A stretch of 64,000 bases of DNA from Chitinophagaceae bacterium. GTDB taxonomy: Bacteria; Bacteroidota; Bacteroidia; Chitinophagales; Chitinophagaceae. Within the stretch, counting starts at the first letter, position 1. Every line of letters begins with the position of its first letter. The notes under the pieces are model-generated. The model was given only the letters and a program-made list of their open reading frames with translations. It searched no databases and was not told where the DNA came from. Both the position numbers and the translations under genes were made by a program. Positions 1 through 8,529 of this stretch are shown here, piece after piece. The stretch lies in assembly GCA_028288585.1 (NCBI GenBank), contig JAQBNL010000088.1, forward strand, positions 1 to 64,000, in the 5' to 3' direction.

Positions 1-1049
1 TCAGAACAAAATATGATTACGATAATAATTTATACATGGTAGCAGGCGAAGTGCTCTCCAGAGTTGCAGGCATGAGTTGGGAAGATTTTATACAGAAAAG
101 AATTTTAGACCCTTTAAAAATGACAAGCACTGCACCTTCATTCAGGCTGCTGAAAAATAAATCGAATGTCATTGATCCGCATGCACCGGTAGATGGTGTT
201 GTGAAAGTTATCCGCAGAGACTGGAACGAAACCGCCAATGCTGCCGGGGGTATTTACAGCAACCTTACCGATATGTGCAAATGGATCATTATGCAGATGA
301 ACCATGGTAAATATGGCGAAGGGCTAAGCAATAAATTATTTACCAACGATGTGCATGAGGAAATGTGGACGCCACAAACCATCATCCCGGTAAGAGGTGA
401 AACGCCCTACAACACTCACTTTTCAAGCTATGGATTAGGATGGTTCTTAAGTGATGTAAAAGGTTATAAGCAGGCCACGCATACCGGCGGACTTGCAGGC
501 ATTGTAACCCAGGTAACACTTATACCGGAGATGAAGCTTGGTATAATTGTTTTTACCAACCAGCAATCAGGCGCTGCATTTTCAGCAATCACCAATACTA
601 TAAAAGACAGTTATTTGAATATACAGGGGCGTAATTGGGTAGAGTCGTATCACGACAGGGTTGTGGTAAACGAAGCCACTGCAAAAGCAATCACTGATAA
701 AATATGGAAAGATATTGATGCACAGCAAAAAAATACTTCTAAGGCAGATGTAACTTTATTCACCGGGACATATGCTGATAAGTGGTTTGGCGATGTGGCA
801 GTGTCTGAAAAAAATGGTAAGCTATGGTTCCAGTCAAAAAGATCTTTTTTATTAAATGGTGAAATGTTCCCCTACAAAGGCAATACATTTATTGTAAAGT
901 GGACTGACAGGAGTATGGATGCAGATGCCTTTGTAATGTTCGACCTTGATAATACAGGCAAACCTTCCGGGATGAAAATGCAGGCAATCTCGCCGCTTAC
1001 AGATTTTAGTTTTGATTTCCAGGACCTGGATTTTAAAAGAGTAAAATGA
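1..1049 (+). CDS. Serine hydrolase (beta-lactamase/AmpC-like) with C-terminal DUF3471-type domain, 5' end missing
   Basis: The frame is open to the left edge, so the N-terminus with the SxxK nucleophile lies outside the window. Visible are the YxN-type motif in DYDNNLYM at the very start and an HTGG box (THTGGLAG) that stands in for KTG, both typical of class C beta-lactamase-like serine hydrolases. The last ~120 residues form a beta-rich domain of the DUF3471 type (FTGTYADKWFGDV onward). Such enzymes are usually periplasmic peptidases or esterases; the substrate cannot be told. The stop overlaps the next start by four bases (ATGA), which suggests translational coupling. Confidence 0.85.
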   Translation, partial: RTKYDYDNNLYMVAGEVLSRVAGMSWEDFIQKRILDPLKMTSTAPSFRLLKNKSNVIDPHAPVDGVVKVIRRDWNETANAAGGIYSNLTDMCKWIIMQMNHGKYGEGLSNKLFTNDVHEEMWTPQTIIPVRGETPYNTHFSSYGLGWFLSDVKGYKQATHTGGLAGIVTQVTLIPEMKLGIIVFTNQQSGAAFSAITNTIKDSYLNIQGRNWVESYHDRVVVNEATAKAITDKIWKDIDAQQKNTSKADVTLFTGTYADKWFGDVAVSEKNGKLWFQSKRSFLLNGEMFPYKGNTFIVKWTDRSMDADAFVMFDLDNTGKPSGMKMQAISPLTDFSFDFQDLDFKRVK

Positions 1050-1818
1050 GCCATGCTATCTGCAAAAATTGCAATGCCCCTGTTACGGGTGTTTACTGCA
1101 GCAAATGCGGACAGAAAGCAAGCACATCCCGTTTCACCTTCACATCATTGATCCATGAGATTGTACATTCATTTACTCATATAGAGCGTGGGTTTCTTTA
1201 TACTTCCATACAACTCTTTATACACCCCGGCAGAGTTATTAACGGATACCTAACCGGTAAAAGAGTAAATTATCACAAACCATTTGGGCTGTACTTTATA
1301 TGGGTGGCCATTTTTCTTTTGGTAGACAATTTTCTTAAAAAACAAGCCGGCTATGTAAATGGAAATGATCTTTCACCGGATGCAGTGTTGTATGAACCCT
1401 TTACTAAAGTATTTCCTTACTATGAGCATTACCTTGCAATAATTATTCTTCCATTGATCGTTATCTCTCCATTAGTGAGTTATCAGCTCGTTTTAAAAAG
1501 GCTTAAGTCAATTATGCTGAAATAATAATTATCTCGATCTACCTGCAGGTTACTGGTTTTATTATTGGTATTCTTGCAGACATCATTGGCATAATTACCG
1601 GCACATATGCTTTTATGCAAAACAATCAGGTAATCCTGTTATTATCGGCGATGTTCCAGTTGTGGGCTGGTTTTGATATAATTAAGAAAGCACCTTACAA
1701 AAAATCATCTGCTTGGAAAAGTCTGTTAATATCTGCATATGTTATTGTGATAGGATTTATCGTATTCTTCTGTTATCTGCGTTTTGCAGTTCCTTTTGTA
1801 GTTAGTCTTTTTCATTAG
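1046..1818 (+). pseudogene. DUF3667 membrane protein, frameshifted
   Basis: The first 159 codons give a zinc ribbon (C6, C9, C18, C21; YCSKCGQK) and a membrane-linked region typical of DUF3667. That frame stops at 1525. The -1 frame resumes after an in-frame stop at 1504-1506 (VNYAEIIIISIYLQ...) and runs to 1818, giving the second half expected from the intact paralogue at 14831-15604 (compare AGFDIIKKAPYKK with SFDIFKRVR). The shift must lie between about 1505 and 1512 and looks like loss of one base. It is either a decayed gene or a sequencing error. Function of DUF3667 is unknown. Confidence 0.8.
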
Positions 1819-1981
1819 TGTTAATGTATAAAGATGATTATTCAAAAAAAGTAAATGGCTCAGGTATACACAATCCTCTCCATTATTTTTTCTCATAAAA
1901 AATTTCTTTTACATTTATGCCTGATTCCTCCCTTCGCAAACTCCTTCCTGGCCTTTTTCAAATCATCATTAAACAACTGTT

Positions 1982-2752
1982 ATGAAAAAGTATGTCAAAT
2001 CAAAACTAATTCTGTTTGTATTACCTGTTATGTTTATTGCCTGCAACCAGGGTGATAAAACAACGACGGATTCAACAACCGATTCTACCAACAGCACCGC
2101 TATTGACAGCACTGCTAACAATCAAAGCACGGATGCTGTAACTGTTGCGCCCAATCTTTACAGTGTTGTAAAAGATACCATGGGCATCCGCATTTTAAAG
2201 ATCACTTATAAGCCCGGCGATTCTTCTGCAATGCATTCTCATCCTGATAATGTGCTGTATGTTGTGGATGGCGCTACAATGGAATTTACAGCACCTGATG
2301 GAAGCAAACAGGTGCATGAATTAAAACCCGGTATGACCATGATACAACCCGGCAGTTCGCACAGTGTAAAAAATATCGGGAACACAACAGCCAATGCTTA
2401 TTTGTTTGAAATAAACCGGCCCAACACGGCAGGCACAACGGATGCTGCAATGGATGCAACTAAAGTTGCTCCTGCATTATATAAAATGACAAAGGATACG
2501 ATGAACATCAGGGTATTGACGGCAACTTATAAGCCCGGTGCTTCTTCTGCATTACATGCTCATCCTGATAATGCAATTTATATTATTGAAGGCGGCAACT
2601 CAGAGTTTACCGACAAAGACGGGAAGAAGCAATCAATGGAAATGGCAAAGGGAATGGCAGTAGTAATGCCTGCCGGTATACATGGTGTAAAAAATGTAGG
2701 TACAGCAACTACAAAAGTATTGATAGTAGAAGTTAACAGGCCTGCAAAATAA
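1982..2752 (+). CDS. Bicupin lipoprotein
   Basis: The start gives a lipoprotein signal peptide with the lipid-bearing Cys at residue 21 (MFIACNQ), followed by a Thr/Ser/Asp-rich linker to about residue 50. Two cupin_2 domains follow, with metal-ligand motifs HSHPDN (H85, H87) and HAHPDN (H192, H194) and later histidines in GSSHSVKN and GIHGVKN. The two domains are clearly a tandem duplication, each opening VAP.LY...KDTM.IR. The protein is probably anchored in the outer or inner membrane facing the periplasm. No substrate can be assigned. Confidence 0.85.
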   Translation: MKKYVKSKLILFVLPVMFIACNQGDKTTTDSTTDSTNSTAIDSTANNQSTDAVTVAPNLYSVVKDTMGIRILKITYKPGDSSAMHSHPDNVLYVVDGATMEFTAPDGSKQVHELKPGMTMIQPGSSHSVKNIGNTTANAYLFEINRPNTAGTTDAAMDATKVAPALYKMTKDTMNIRVLTATYKPGASSALHAHPDNAIYIIEGGNSEFTDKDGKKQSMEMAKGMAVVMPAGIHGVKNVGTATTKVLIVEVNRPAK

Positions 2753-2819
2753 ATAATTATTACCGGCGCAGGCATGGCTTGTGCCGGTAACTTTTAATAA
2801 TATCATTCTGATTTTTCGT

Positions 2820-3026
2820 ATGGACAGTGTAAAAAAATATTTTAATGGAGAAGTTACCGTGGTATGGCAGCCAAAACTTTGCATCCATTCTGCTATATGT
2901 TTTCACGGTCTTCCCAATGTTTTCAATCCTAAAGAAAGGCCCTGGATAAAAATAGATGGCGCTGCAACAGAACAAATAATTGACCAGGTAAAAAAATGCC
3001 CGAGCGGTGCATTGAGCTTTTATTAA
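2820..3026 (+). CDS. Divergent mono-cluster 4Fe-4S protein, YjdI type
   Basis: A 68-residue protein with the pattern of the YjdI/Fer4_19 family: LCIHSAICFHGLP (C21, C27), a PWIKIDG segment and a C-terminal KKCPSGAL (C60). These residues are expected to bind one iron-sulfur cluster. A start 13 codons upstream is possible, but the family begins near the ATG at 2820. It follows the cupin gene by 67 bp and may share its transcript. The redox partner is unknown. Confidence 0.85.
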   Translation: MDSVKKYFNGEVTVVWQPKLCIHSAICFHGLPNVFNPKERPWIKIDGAATEQIIDQVKKCPSGALSFY

Positions 3027-3048
3027 ATGCAGTAAATTAATAGGCTCT

Positions 3049-3079
3049 TAGTATCTTAAAATAATAAGTGCTGCTGTGC
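3049..3079. repeat. Intergenic ~30 bp repeat, copy A
   Basis: Starts tagtatctta and ends ctgctgtgc. It matches 5918-5947 at about 26 of 31 positions with one gap. It lies just after the YjdI-like stop codon and before a gene remnant on the opposite strand. Confidence 0.5.
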
Positions 3080-3089
3080 AACCGGCTAA

Positions 3090-3224
3090 TCAATTTTTAT
3101 AAACCTTTCCTTCTTTCATTACAAACACTACATTCCCGAGAGATAAAATATTGCTGAGGGGATCGCCATGTACTGCAGGATAGAATCTTAGAAAATTGTA
3201 AAGTAATATTTTATTCCATCTCAT
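3090..3224 (-). pseudogene. Remnant C-terminus of an amidohydrolase
   Basis: On the minus strand a 44-codon frame ends with GDPLSNILSLGNVVFVMKEG followed by KVYKN and a stop. This is the typical last strand of imidazolonepropionase/prolidase-like amidohydrolases (GDPL..I..L..V.FVMK.G.V). The upstream part, which would hold the metal ligands, is absent: the preceding sequence up to the adenosine deaminase-like gene is unrelated. It is a decayed relic left by a deletion rather than a working gene. Confidence 0.65.
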
Positions 3225-3303
3225 AATATATTTAATGTTTTAGATTTGAAAAAAAGAGAACATCACAATAACGAACAATTATACATTACTTTGAATGCCC
3301 TTT

Positions 3304-4734
3304 ATGAAAAGAATACTTACCATTTTATTTCTTCTTTTTACCATTACTCTCCAAGCGCAAACGGTGAGCAATTACTTTGAACGCATCAGGAATAATGCAG
3401 CAGAACTAACAGCATTTTTTTCTCAAATGCCTAAGGGAGGAGACCTGCATCATCACTACAGCGGATCAGTGTATGCAGAAAGTTTCTTTGATAATGCAAT
3501 AGAGTATGATCTTTTTATCAACAGGTCAACCCTGGAGATACGCAAAGAGAAGCCAGCAGATGATAATAACTGGACCAATTTTTCTTCGTTAAAAAAAGAA
3601 GGATTACTACCTGACTACAAACAGCGGCTGTTGCGGCAATGGTCTGCCAAAGATTATAACGAAAGTGATTATCCTTCCCATCGCCAGTTCTTTGAATCAT
3701 TCGGTCACTTTGGCCTGGCAAGTAATTATAACATTGATAAGGGTTTGCTGGAAATTAAAAAAAGAGCGAAGGCTGAAAAGGTATCCTACATAGAAACAAT
3801 GTTTGAGACCATAAAATGTGATAAGGACATTAAAGAACTTTTCTCTTTAAACAAAACATTAAGAGATTACCAGCAGGTACGCCAGCAGGTTGCCGTACAA
3901 AAATTACTGGATAGTTTATATAAGATCATTCAAAAGAAAAATGTAGATGAATGTGCTGTTGACTATGCTAAAAATTTTTTAGAAAAACTACACAGCTCCC
4001 TTGCCATAGATGATTCAGCATTTACCATGCGGTACCAAACTTATGTACTCAGGTTTATGGAACCTGTACAACTGTTTAAGAATATCATCGTTGCATTTGA
4101 AGCCGCCAACAGCAGCCCGTTGATAGTGGGCGTAAATATTGTAGCCCCTGAACATGATGATATTTCCATGAACGATTATTGGCTGCATATGCAGATGTTT
4201 AATTACTGCCATACAAAATTTCCAACAGTAAAATATTCTATGCATGCAGGAGAATTAACACTGGGCCTTGTAAAGCCGGAAGAACTTACCTGGCATATCA
4301 CCAGCGCCGTGTATGATGCAAAGGCAAACAGGATAGGGCATGGGGTAGACGTAGCGTATGAAAAAGAGCCCTATGCGCTGTTAAATTATATGAGCAGAAA
4401 AAACATTCCTGTAGAAATAAATTTATACAGCAATGAATTTATTTTGAAGGTTAAGGAAGACAGGCACCCCATCATGCTCTACAAAAACTTTAAAGTACCT
4501 ATCGTAATCAGTACAGATGATGCAGGGGTGTTACGATCCAGCTTAATTGAGCAATATGTGTTGCTGGCAAAAAGATATAAGCAAATAAAATACACTGATA
4601 TAAAACAGTTTGTTTACAATAGTATTCAATACAGTTTTATTAAGGAACCCATGCTAAAGCAAAAGATCAAATCACAACTTGATAAGGATTTTATAAACTT
4701 TGAAAAAAGTATTATGTCTATTCAAAAGCAGTAA
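3304..4734 (+). CDS. Secreted adenosine deaminase-family protein
   Basis: The protein starts with a signal peptide (MKRILTILFLLF...LQAQ). Metal and substrate motifs of the adenosine/AMP deaminase superfamily are present in order: MPKGGDLHHHYSG (His49-51), SMHAGEL, NRIGHGVD, and STDDAG near the C-terminus. These supply the zinc ligands, the catalytic Glu and the Asp pair. Its length (about 477 residues) and the signal peptide fit the secreted ADGF-like branch, acting on nucleosides outside the cytoplasm. A start three codons upstream (3295) is equally open; 3304 gives the better signal peptide. Transcribed alone. Confidence 0.9.
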   Translation: MKRILTILFLLFTITLQAQTVSNYFERIRNNAAELTAFFSQMPKGGDLHHHYSGSVYAESFFDNAIEYDLFINRSTLEIRKEKPADDNNWTNFSSLKKEGLLPDYKQRLLRQWSAKDYNESDYPSHRQFFESFGHFGLASNYNIDKGLLEIKKRAKAEKVSYIETMFETIKCDKDIKELFSLNKTLRDYQQVRQQVAVQKLLDSLYKIIQKKNVDECAVDYAKNFLEKLHSSLAIDDSAFTMRYQTYVLRFMEPVQLFKNIIVAFEAANSSPLIVGVNIVAPEHDDISMNDYWLHMQMFNYCHTKFPTVKYSMHAGELTLGLVKPEELTWHITSAVYDAKANRIGHGVDVAYEKEPYALLNYMSRKNIPVEINLYSNEFILKVKEDRHPIMLYKNFKVPIVISTDDAGVLRSSLIEQYVLLAKRYKQIKYTDIKQFVYNSIQYSFIKEPMLKQKIKSQLDKDFINFEKSIMSIQKQ

Positions 4735-4867
4735 ATGTTTTACTAAACATATTCTGCCAAAATCTTATATCATAAAATAACAATAAAATTGCTACCTGCA
4801 ACCTCTCAGCAGGGCTTATATATTAATTTGCATTCTCAAAAACACTGCGTTAACCTTAATACCATCG

Positions 4868-5920
4868 ATGAAAAATTCAGAATTTGATATGTTCAGCTTT
4901 TTTGAAATGACGCCTGACCTGGTATGTATTGCAGGCAGGGATGGTTTTTTTAGAAAAGTAAACCACGCTGTACTGGAAAAATTAGGATATACGGAAGCAG
5001 AGTTATTTGCCAGTCCTATTTCCTCCTTTATGCATCCTGAAGACAGGGACCACACAGCCCGGGAAAGAACAAAACTACTTGATGGCACCGCACTTGTGGA
5101 TTTTGAGAACCGGTATGTCTCAAAATCCGGCAAAACAATTTGGCTGCACTGGACATCTGTTTATATTCCCGATAAGGAAGTTGTATTTGCCATTGCAAAA
5201 GATATCACGCAAAAAAAACAAATTGAAAAAGAAACAGAAGAAAAATATAAAAAATTTAAAGGACTGGCTACACACTTTAAAAACAATATAGAAAAAGACA
5301 GGAAAAACTTTGCTTTTGAATTACATGAAGAGCTGGCCCAGTTAGCCGCTGTAATTAAAATGGATATTGATATTATAAAAAGTAAATCGCCGCAACTTAC
5401 CGACTCTACAAAACGCAGGATCGAGGATGCAGCTTCTGTTGCTCAATCGCTTATTGATAAGATCAGGAAACTTTCTTTCACCATCAGTCCTAATATGCTG
5501 GAAAGCCTGGGCCTTACCGAAACATTACAATGGCTATGCAAAGATTTTACTGCAGTAAATAATATTCCCTGCGCATTTACAGGCATGTATAATGAAGCAG
5601 ATCTTACCTACGAAATAAAATTAGATATTTTCAGGATCTGCCAGGAATCATTAAAGAATATTATGACGCATGCAAAGGCAACTTATGTAGATGTAATAAT
5701 GGAAGATATTGGTAATGAAATATGCCTTTCAGTTATTGATAACGGCGCAGGTTTTGAAATGGGAAAGCAAAAGAAAACATCCGGATTAACCAATATGCGT
5801 ACACTCGCCACCTCAATAAATGGCGAATTAAATATTAACAGTGAAACAGGAAAGGGCACCAAAGTTTGTTTTACTATAGCCAAGCTTTTGACCGGGAGTA
5901 ATTCTCCCGGCCAACCATAG
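4868..5920 (+). CDS. PAS-domain sensor histidine kinase (NarL-type, HisKA_3-like)
   Basis: A PAS domain fills residues ~5-120 (MTPDLVCIAGRDGFF, ending IAKDITQKK). A coiled linker leads to a HisKA_3-like dimerisation segment with the phospho-acceptor in FELHEELAQL (H153), then an HATPase domain with NIMTHAKA, VIDNGAGFEM and GKGTKVCF. There is no transmembrane segment, so it is cytoplasmic. No response regulator is adjacent, making it an orphan kinase whose partner (probably LuxR-type) lies elsewhere. The last codons fold into a perfect 7 bp hairpin at 5892-5910. Confidence 0.88.
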   Translation: MKNSEFDMFSFFEMTPDLVCIAGRDGFFRKVNHAVLEKLGYTEAELFASPISSFMHPEDRDHTARERTKLLDGTALVDFENRYVSKSGKTIWLHWTSVYIPDKEVVFAIAKDITQKKQIEKETEEKYKKFKGLATHFKNNIEKDRKNFAFELHEELAQLAAVIKMDIDIIKSKSPQLTDSTKRRIEDAASVAQSLIDKIRKLSFTISPNMLESLGLTETLQWLCKDFTAVNNIPCAFTGMYNEADLTYEIKLDIFRICQESLKNIMTHAKATYVDVIMEDIGNEICLSVIDNGAGFEMGKQKKTSGLTNMRTLATSINGELNINSETGKGTKVCFTIAKLLTGSNSPGQP

Positions 5921-5947
5921 TATCTTATAATAAAAGGACTGCTGTGC
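5918..5947. repeat. Intergenic ~30 bp repeat, copy B
   Basis: Begins with the stop codon of the histidine kinase (tag tatctta) and ends ctgctgtgc. It is the counterpart of 3049-3079. Both copies lie directly behind a + strand gene and before a - strand gene or remnant. Confidence 0.5.
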
Positions 5948-5989
5948 GTAGTCAGCCATTTCGGTGTTATAAATTCAACAAAAAATTAC

Positions 5990-6967
5990 CTATTGCTTTA
6001 TGACTATAGCAGTTAATGCTTTTACATTACCTATTTGCACCTTTAATACATAACTGCCGGGAATAACATCCGCATATAGCATGATAATTTGTATGCCTTT
6101 CTGTAATTTTTTAGTGTGCTGCTGCAATACCATACCATTTATATCGCTCAAATTAAACTGTACGGTTTCTTCTTTGTCGAGGTAAATATTTACGTATAAA
6201 TTATTATTAAACGGATTGGGATAGGCTTTTAATTCTTTATCAGAAGGATAATTAATATTATTTTTATCTACAGACGTAATAAGTCGTGAAGTATCTGTGC
6301 TTATTGACTTTTTATTTGTGAGTTGTCGTATAACTATCTTATCAATTTCCCAGGCCGATTTTAAACATTGTTGAAAACCAATACTGTTACCTGCAATAGG
6401 ATTACATAATTGCTTTAAAACCTCCTTGCCGTTGACGCTGAAAATAACAAATTCATCTTTTTGTATCAATTCATACTTGTTAACCTGATTAGGGTTAAAA
6501 TCATTGGCTTCCAATAATTTATTAATAGATTTTTTTACAGAATAATTCCAGTTATAATTAAAATAATCGAGCCTTATTTCACCACGCATAAAAAAATTAA
6601 GCTGGTACAAATTAGAAGTAAGTTTTCTATTGACAGTTGTACCCCGATTACCCCATTGAAGATCAATCATATCAGAAATATCTCCGCCGCTCAAAAACTT
6701 TGCGTAAATCGTAATTGAAAAATCATTAAGTGTATTTAGCCCCGGGATTATTTTATTATACCAAAGGCATCCACGCCTGGCAAAATTTTTTTGCAATTTT
6801 TCAAGATGAAGGACTCCTCTTTTTATATCAACAAAAAAATCGGAATCATGTTGCAACTTCCATCCTTTCTTATTGTTTTTAAAATCATCCTGCAGCAGAA
6901 TCTTACCCTGCCCAAAAGTAGTTGTGTTGAAAGTGACTAAAAGTATGGAACAAAGTAGTTTAATCAT
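5990..6967 (-). CDS. Secreted protein with T9SS type A sorting domain
   Basis: A signal peptide (MIKLLCSILLVTF...FGQ) is followed by a ~200-residue beta-rich region resembling concanavalin A/laminin G-like or family-16 glycan-binding folds (DDFKNNKKGWKL, FSVNGKEVLK). The C-terminal ~80 residues are a type IX secretion sorting domain (LKAYPNPFNNNLYVN ... GSYVLKVQIGN). The protein is expected to cross the outer membrane and be attached to the surface. The ligand is unknown. It is convergent with the histidine kinase. Confidence 0.82.
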   Translation of the reverse strand: MIKLLCSILLVTFNTTTFGQGKILLQDDFKNNKKGWKLQHDSDFFVDIKRGVLHLEKLQKNFARRGCLWYNKIIPGLNTLNDFSITIYAKFLSGGDISDMIDLQWGNRGTTVNRKLTSNLYQLNFFMRGEIRLDYFNYNWNYSVKKSINKLLEANDFNPNQVNKYELIQKDEFVIFSVNGKEVLKQLCNPIAGNSIGFQQCLKSAWEIDKIVIRQLTNKKSISTDTSRLITSVDKNNINYPSDKELKAYPNPFNNNLYVNIYLDKEETVQFNLSDINGMVLQQHTKKLQKGIQIIMLYADVIPGSYVLKVQIGNVKALTAIVIKQ

Positions 6968-7107
6968 TTACCTAAAATAACGATTAAAACACTGGCCGTC
7001 TTTAATATTTTAAATATCCTATGTATGTTTTCGCAACAGTTCACCAGCCTGGTACAAAGTTCCTCCATCATCTTTATCTTTATGCAATAATCATGTTTCA
7101 AAAAACT

Positions 7108-7614
7108 ATGAGCGAAACAATTGCCATCCTTGCCAACCTTGCGCTCACGCTGTCATTAATAGTGGCGCTGGTATTTGGTATTGAACAGGTAAAGGCAGCC
7201 AAACGTGACCGGAAGGAAAGGCTCACCCTCGAAACATTGCGCAATTTTCAAACCCATGAATTTGCAGAACTCATACATTTTATTAACTCTCACGATATGC
7301 CGCAAACCCGTGAAGAAATGGACACACTTCCTGACGACCGGCAGGTTTTTTTTATCCAGTTTGCACAGCAAATGGAATCGCTTGGTATGCTGGTAGCTGA
7401 TAAATTTATAGATATTGATCTTGTAGATAAAACGCTTGGCTCATTCGTCAGCACTTCCTGGCAAAAATACAAACCAATGTTTCTCTACATACGTGAGAAA
7501 CAGCCTGATCCCTTTCTTGGAGAATATTTTCAATGGCTTGCCGAACAGATAGATGAGAGGATGAAAAAAAATCCACGCAAACCTTTTTATCAAAGCGCTG
7601 CCGCTAATATTTAA
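7108..7614 (+). CDS. DUF4760-like single-span membrane protein
   Basis: The best start is MSETIAIL at 7108; starts at 7093 and 7021 are also open but add an unlikely N-terminus. One transmembrane helix (residues ~5-25) leads to a basic segment (KAAKRDRKER) and a helical cytoplasmic domain with ETLRNFQTHEF and FLGEYFQWLAEQ, a pattern seen in the DUF4760 family. Function is unknown. It lies 18 bp before the ThuA gene and may be cotranscribed. Confidence 0.7.
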   Translation: MSETIAILANLALTLSLIVALVFGIEQVKAAKRDRKERLTLETLRNFQTHEFAELIHFINSHDMPQTREEMDTLPDDRQVFFIQFAQQMESLGMLVADKFIDIDLVDKTLGSFVSTSWQKYKPMFLYIREKQPDPFLGEYFQWLAEQIDERMKKNPRKPFYQSAAANI

Positions 7615-7632
7615 TCAACAATTAATCTACTT

Positions 7633-8484
7633 ATGATAAACTATAAACCCGCAGCAAGGCTTACTATACACTTAGTACTTTTATTATTCTTATTGTGTTG
7701 TGCTTACAAAGTTTCTGCACAAAAAAACCGGCACAACTTTAATGTAATTGCTTTTTATACAGCTAAGCAGGATGCTGCACATATCAGCTTTGTGCATGAG
7801 GCCAACAAATGGTTTTATACAATGGCTGCCAAACATCATTTTACATACGATTCTACCAACAACTGGGATAACCTTAATGCCACTTTTCTTTCACATTACC
7901 AGGTAGTGATTTTCCTGGATACCCGCCCTGATGCTGCGGAACAGAGAGAGGCATTTAAACAATATATGGAAAACGGCGGCGGATGGATGGGCTTCCACTT
8001 TGCTGCATTTGCACTTACACCTTCAACCTATCCGCAAAACTGGGATTGGTATCATAACCAGTTTGTAGCATCAGGAGAATATAAAGGCAATACATGGAGG
8101 CCAACCTCCGCCATACTGCGGGTTGAAAACCATAAACATCCTGCAACAAAACATTTACCGGCAACCTTCAGCAGTGCGCCTAATGAATGGTACAGCTGGA
8201 AAAATGATCTGCGGCTTAACAGTAATATTAAAATACTGGCTTCCATTGATTTATCATCTTTTCCACTGGGCACCGGGCCTAAGCTGCATGAAATATGGCA
8301 CAGTGGTTACTATCCTGTAGTATGGACAAATACAAAATATAAAATGGTTTATGTTAACATGGGTCATAACGATATGGATTATGAAAACAAAACCAACAAA
8401 CAACTGTCATCATCATTTAGCAGCAAGTTTCAAAATAAATTAATCATCGATGCATTATTATGGCTGGGCAACAGGAAGAAATAG
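7633..8484 (+). CDS. Secreted ThuA-domain protein
   Basis: A signal peptide (LVLLLFLLCCAYKVSAQ) precedes a ThuA fold, a glutamine amidotransferase-like domain. Visible family segments are VIAFYTA, HYQVVIFLD, YMENGGGWMGFHFAAF and the YPVVWTNTKYKMVYVNMGHN block. ThuA proteins are linked to sugar metabolism (trehalose utilisation) but the reaction is not established. The signal peptide puts this one in the periplasm. The gene ends 45 bp before the MFS gene. Confidence 0.87.
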   Translation: MINYKPAARLTIHLVLLLFLLCCAYKVSAQKNRHNFNVIAFYTAKQDAAHISFVHEANKWFYTMAAKHHFTYDSTNNWDNLNATFLSHYQVVIFLDTRPDAAEQREAFKQYMENGGGWMGFHFAAFALTPSTYPQNWDWYHNQFVASGEYKGNTWRPTSAILRVENHKHPATKHLPATFSSAPNEWYSWKNDLRLNSNIKILASIDLSSFPLGTGPKLHEIWHSGYYPVVWTNTKYKMVYVNMGHNDMDYENKTNKQLSSSFSSKFQNKLIIDALLWLGNRKK

Positions 8485-8529
8485 TAGTATTGAATTAACT
8501 AATTTTGAAATAAAATCTACAGTAAGTTT

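Noticed and set aside
1488-1506. Possible programmed -1 slippage at the t-tta-aaa heptamer in the DUF3667 gene
   Set aside because: The -1 frame meets a stop at 1504-1506 directly after the heptamer, so slippage there would not join the two halves.
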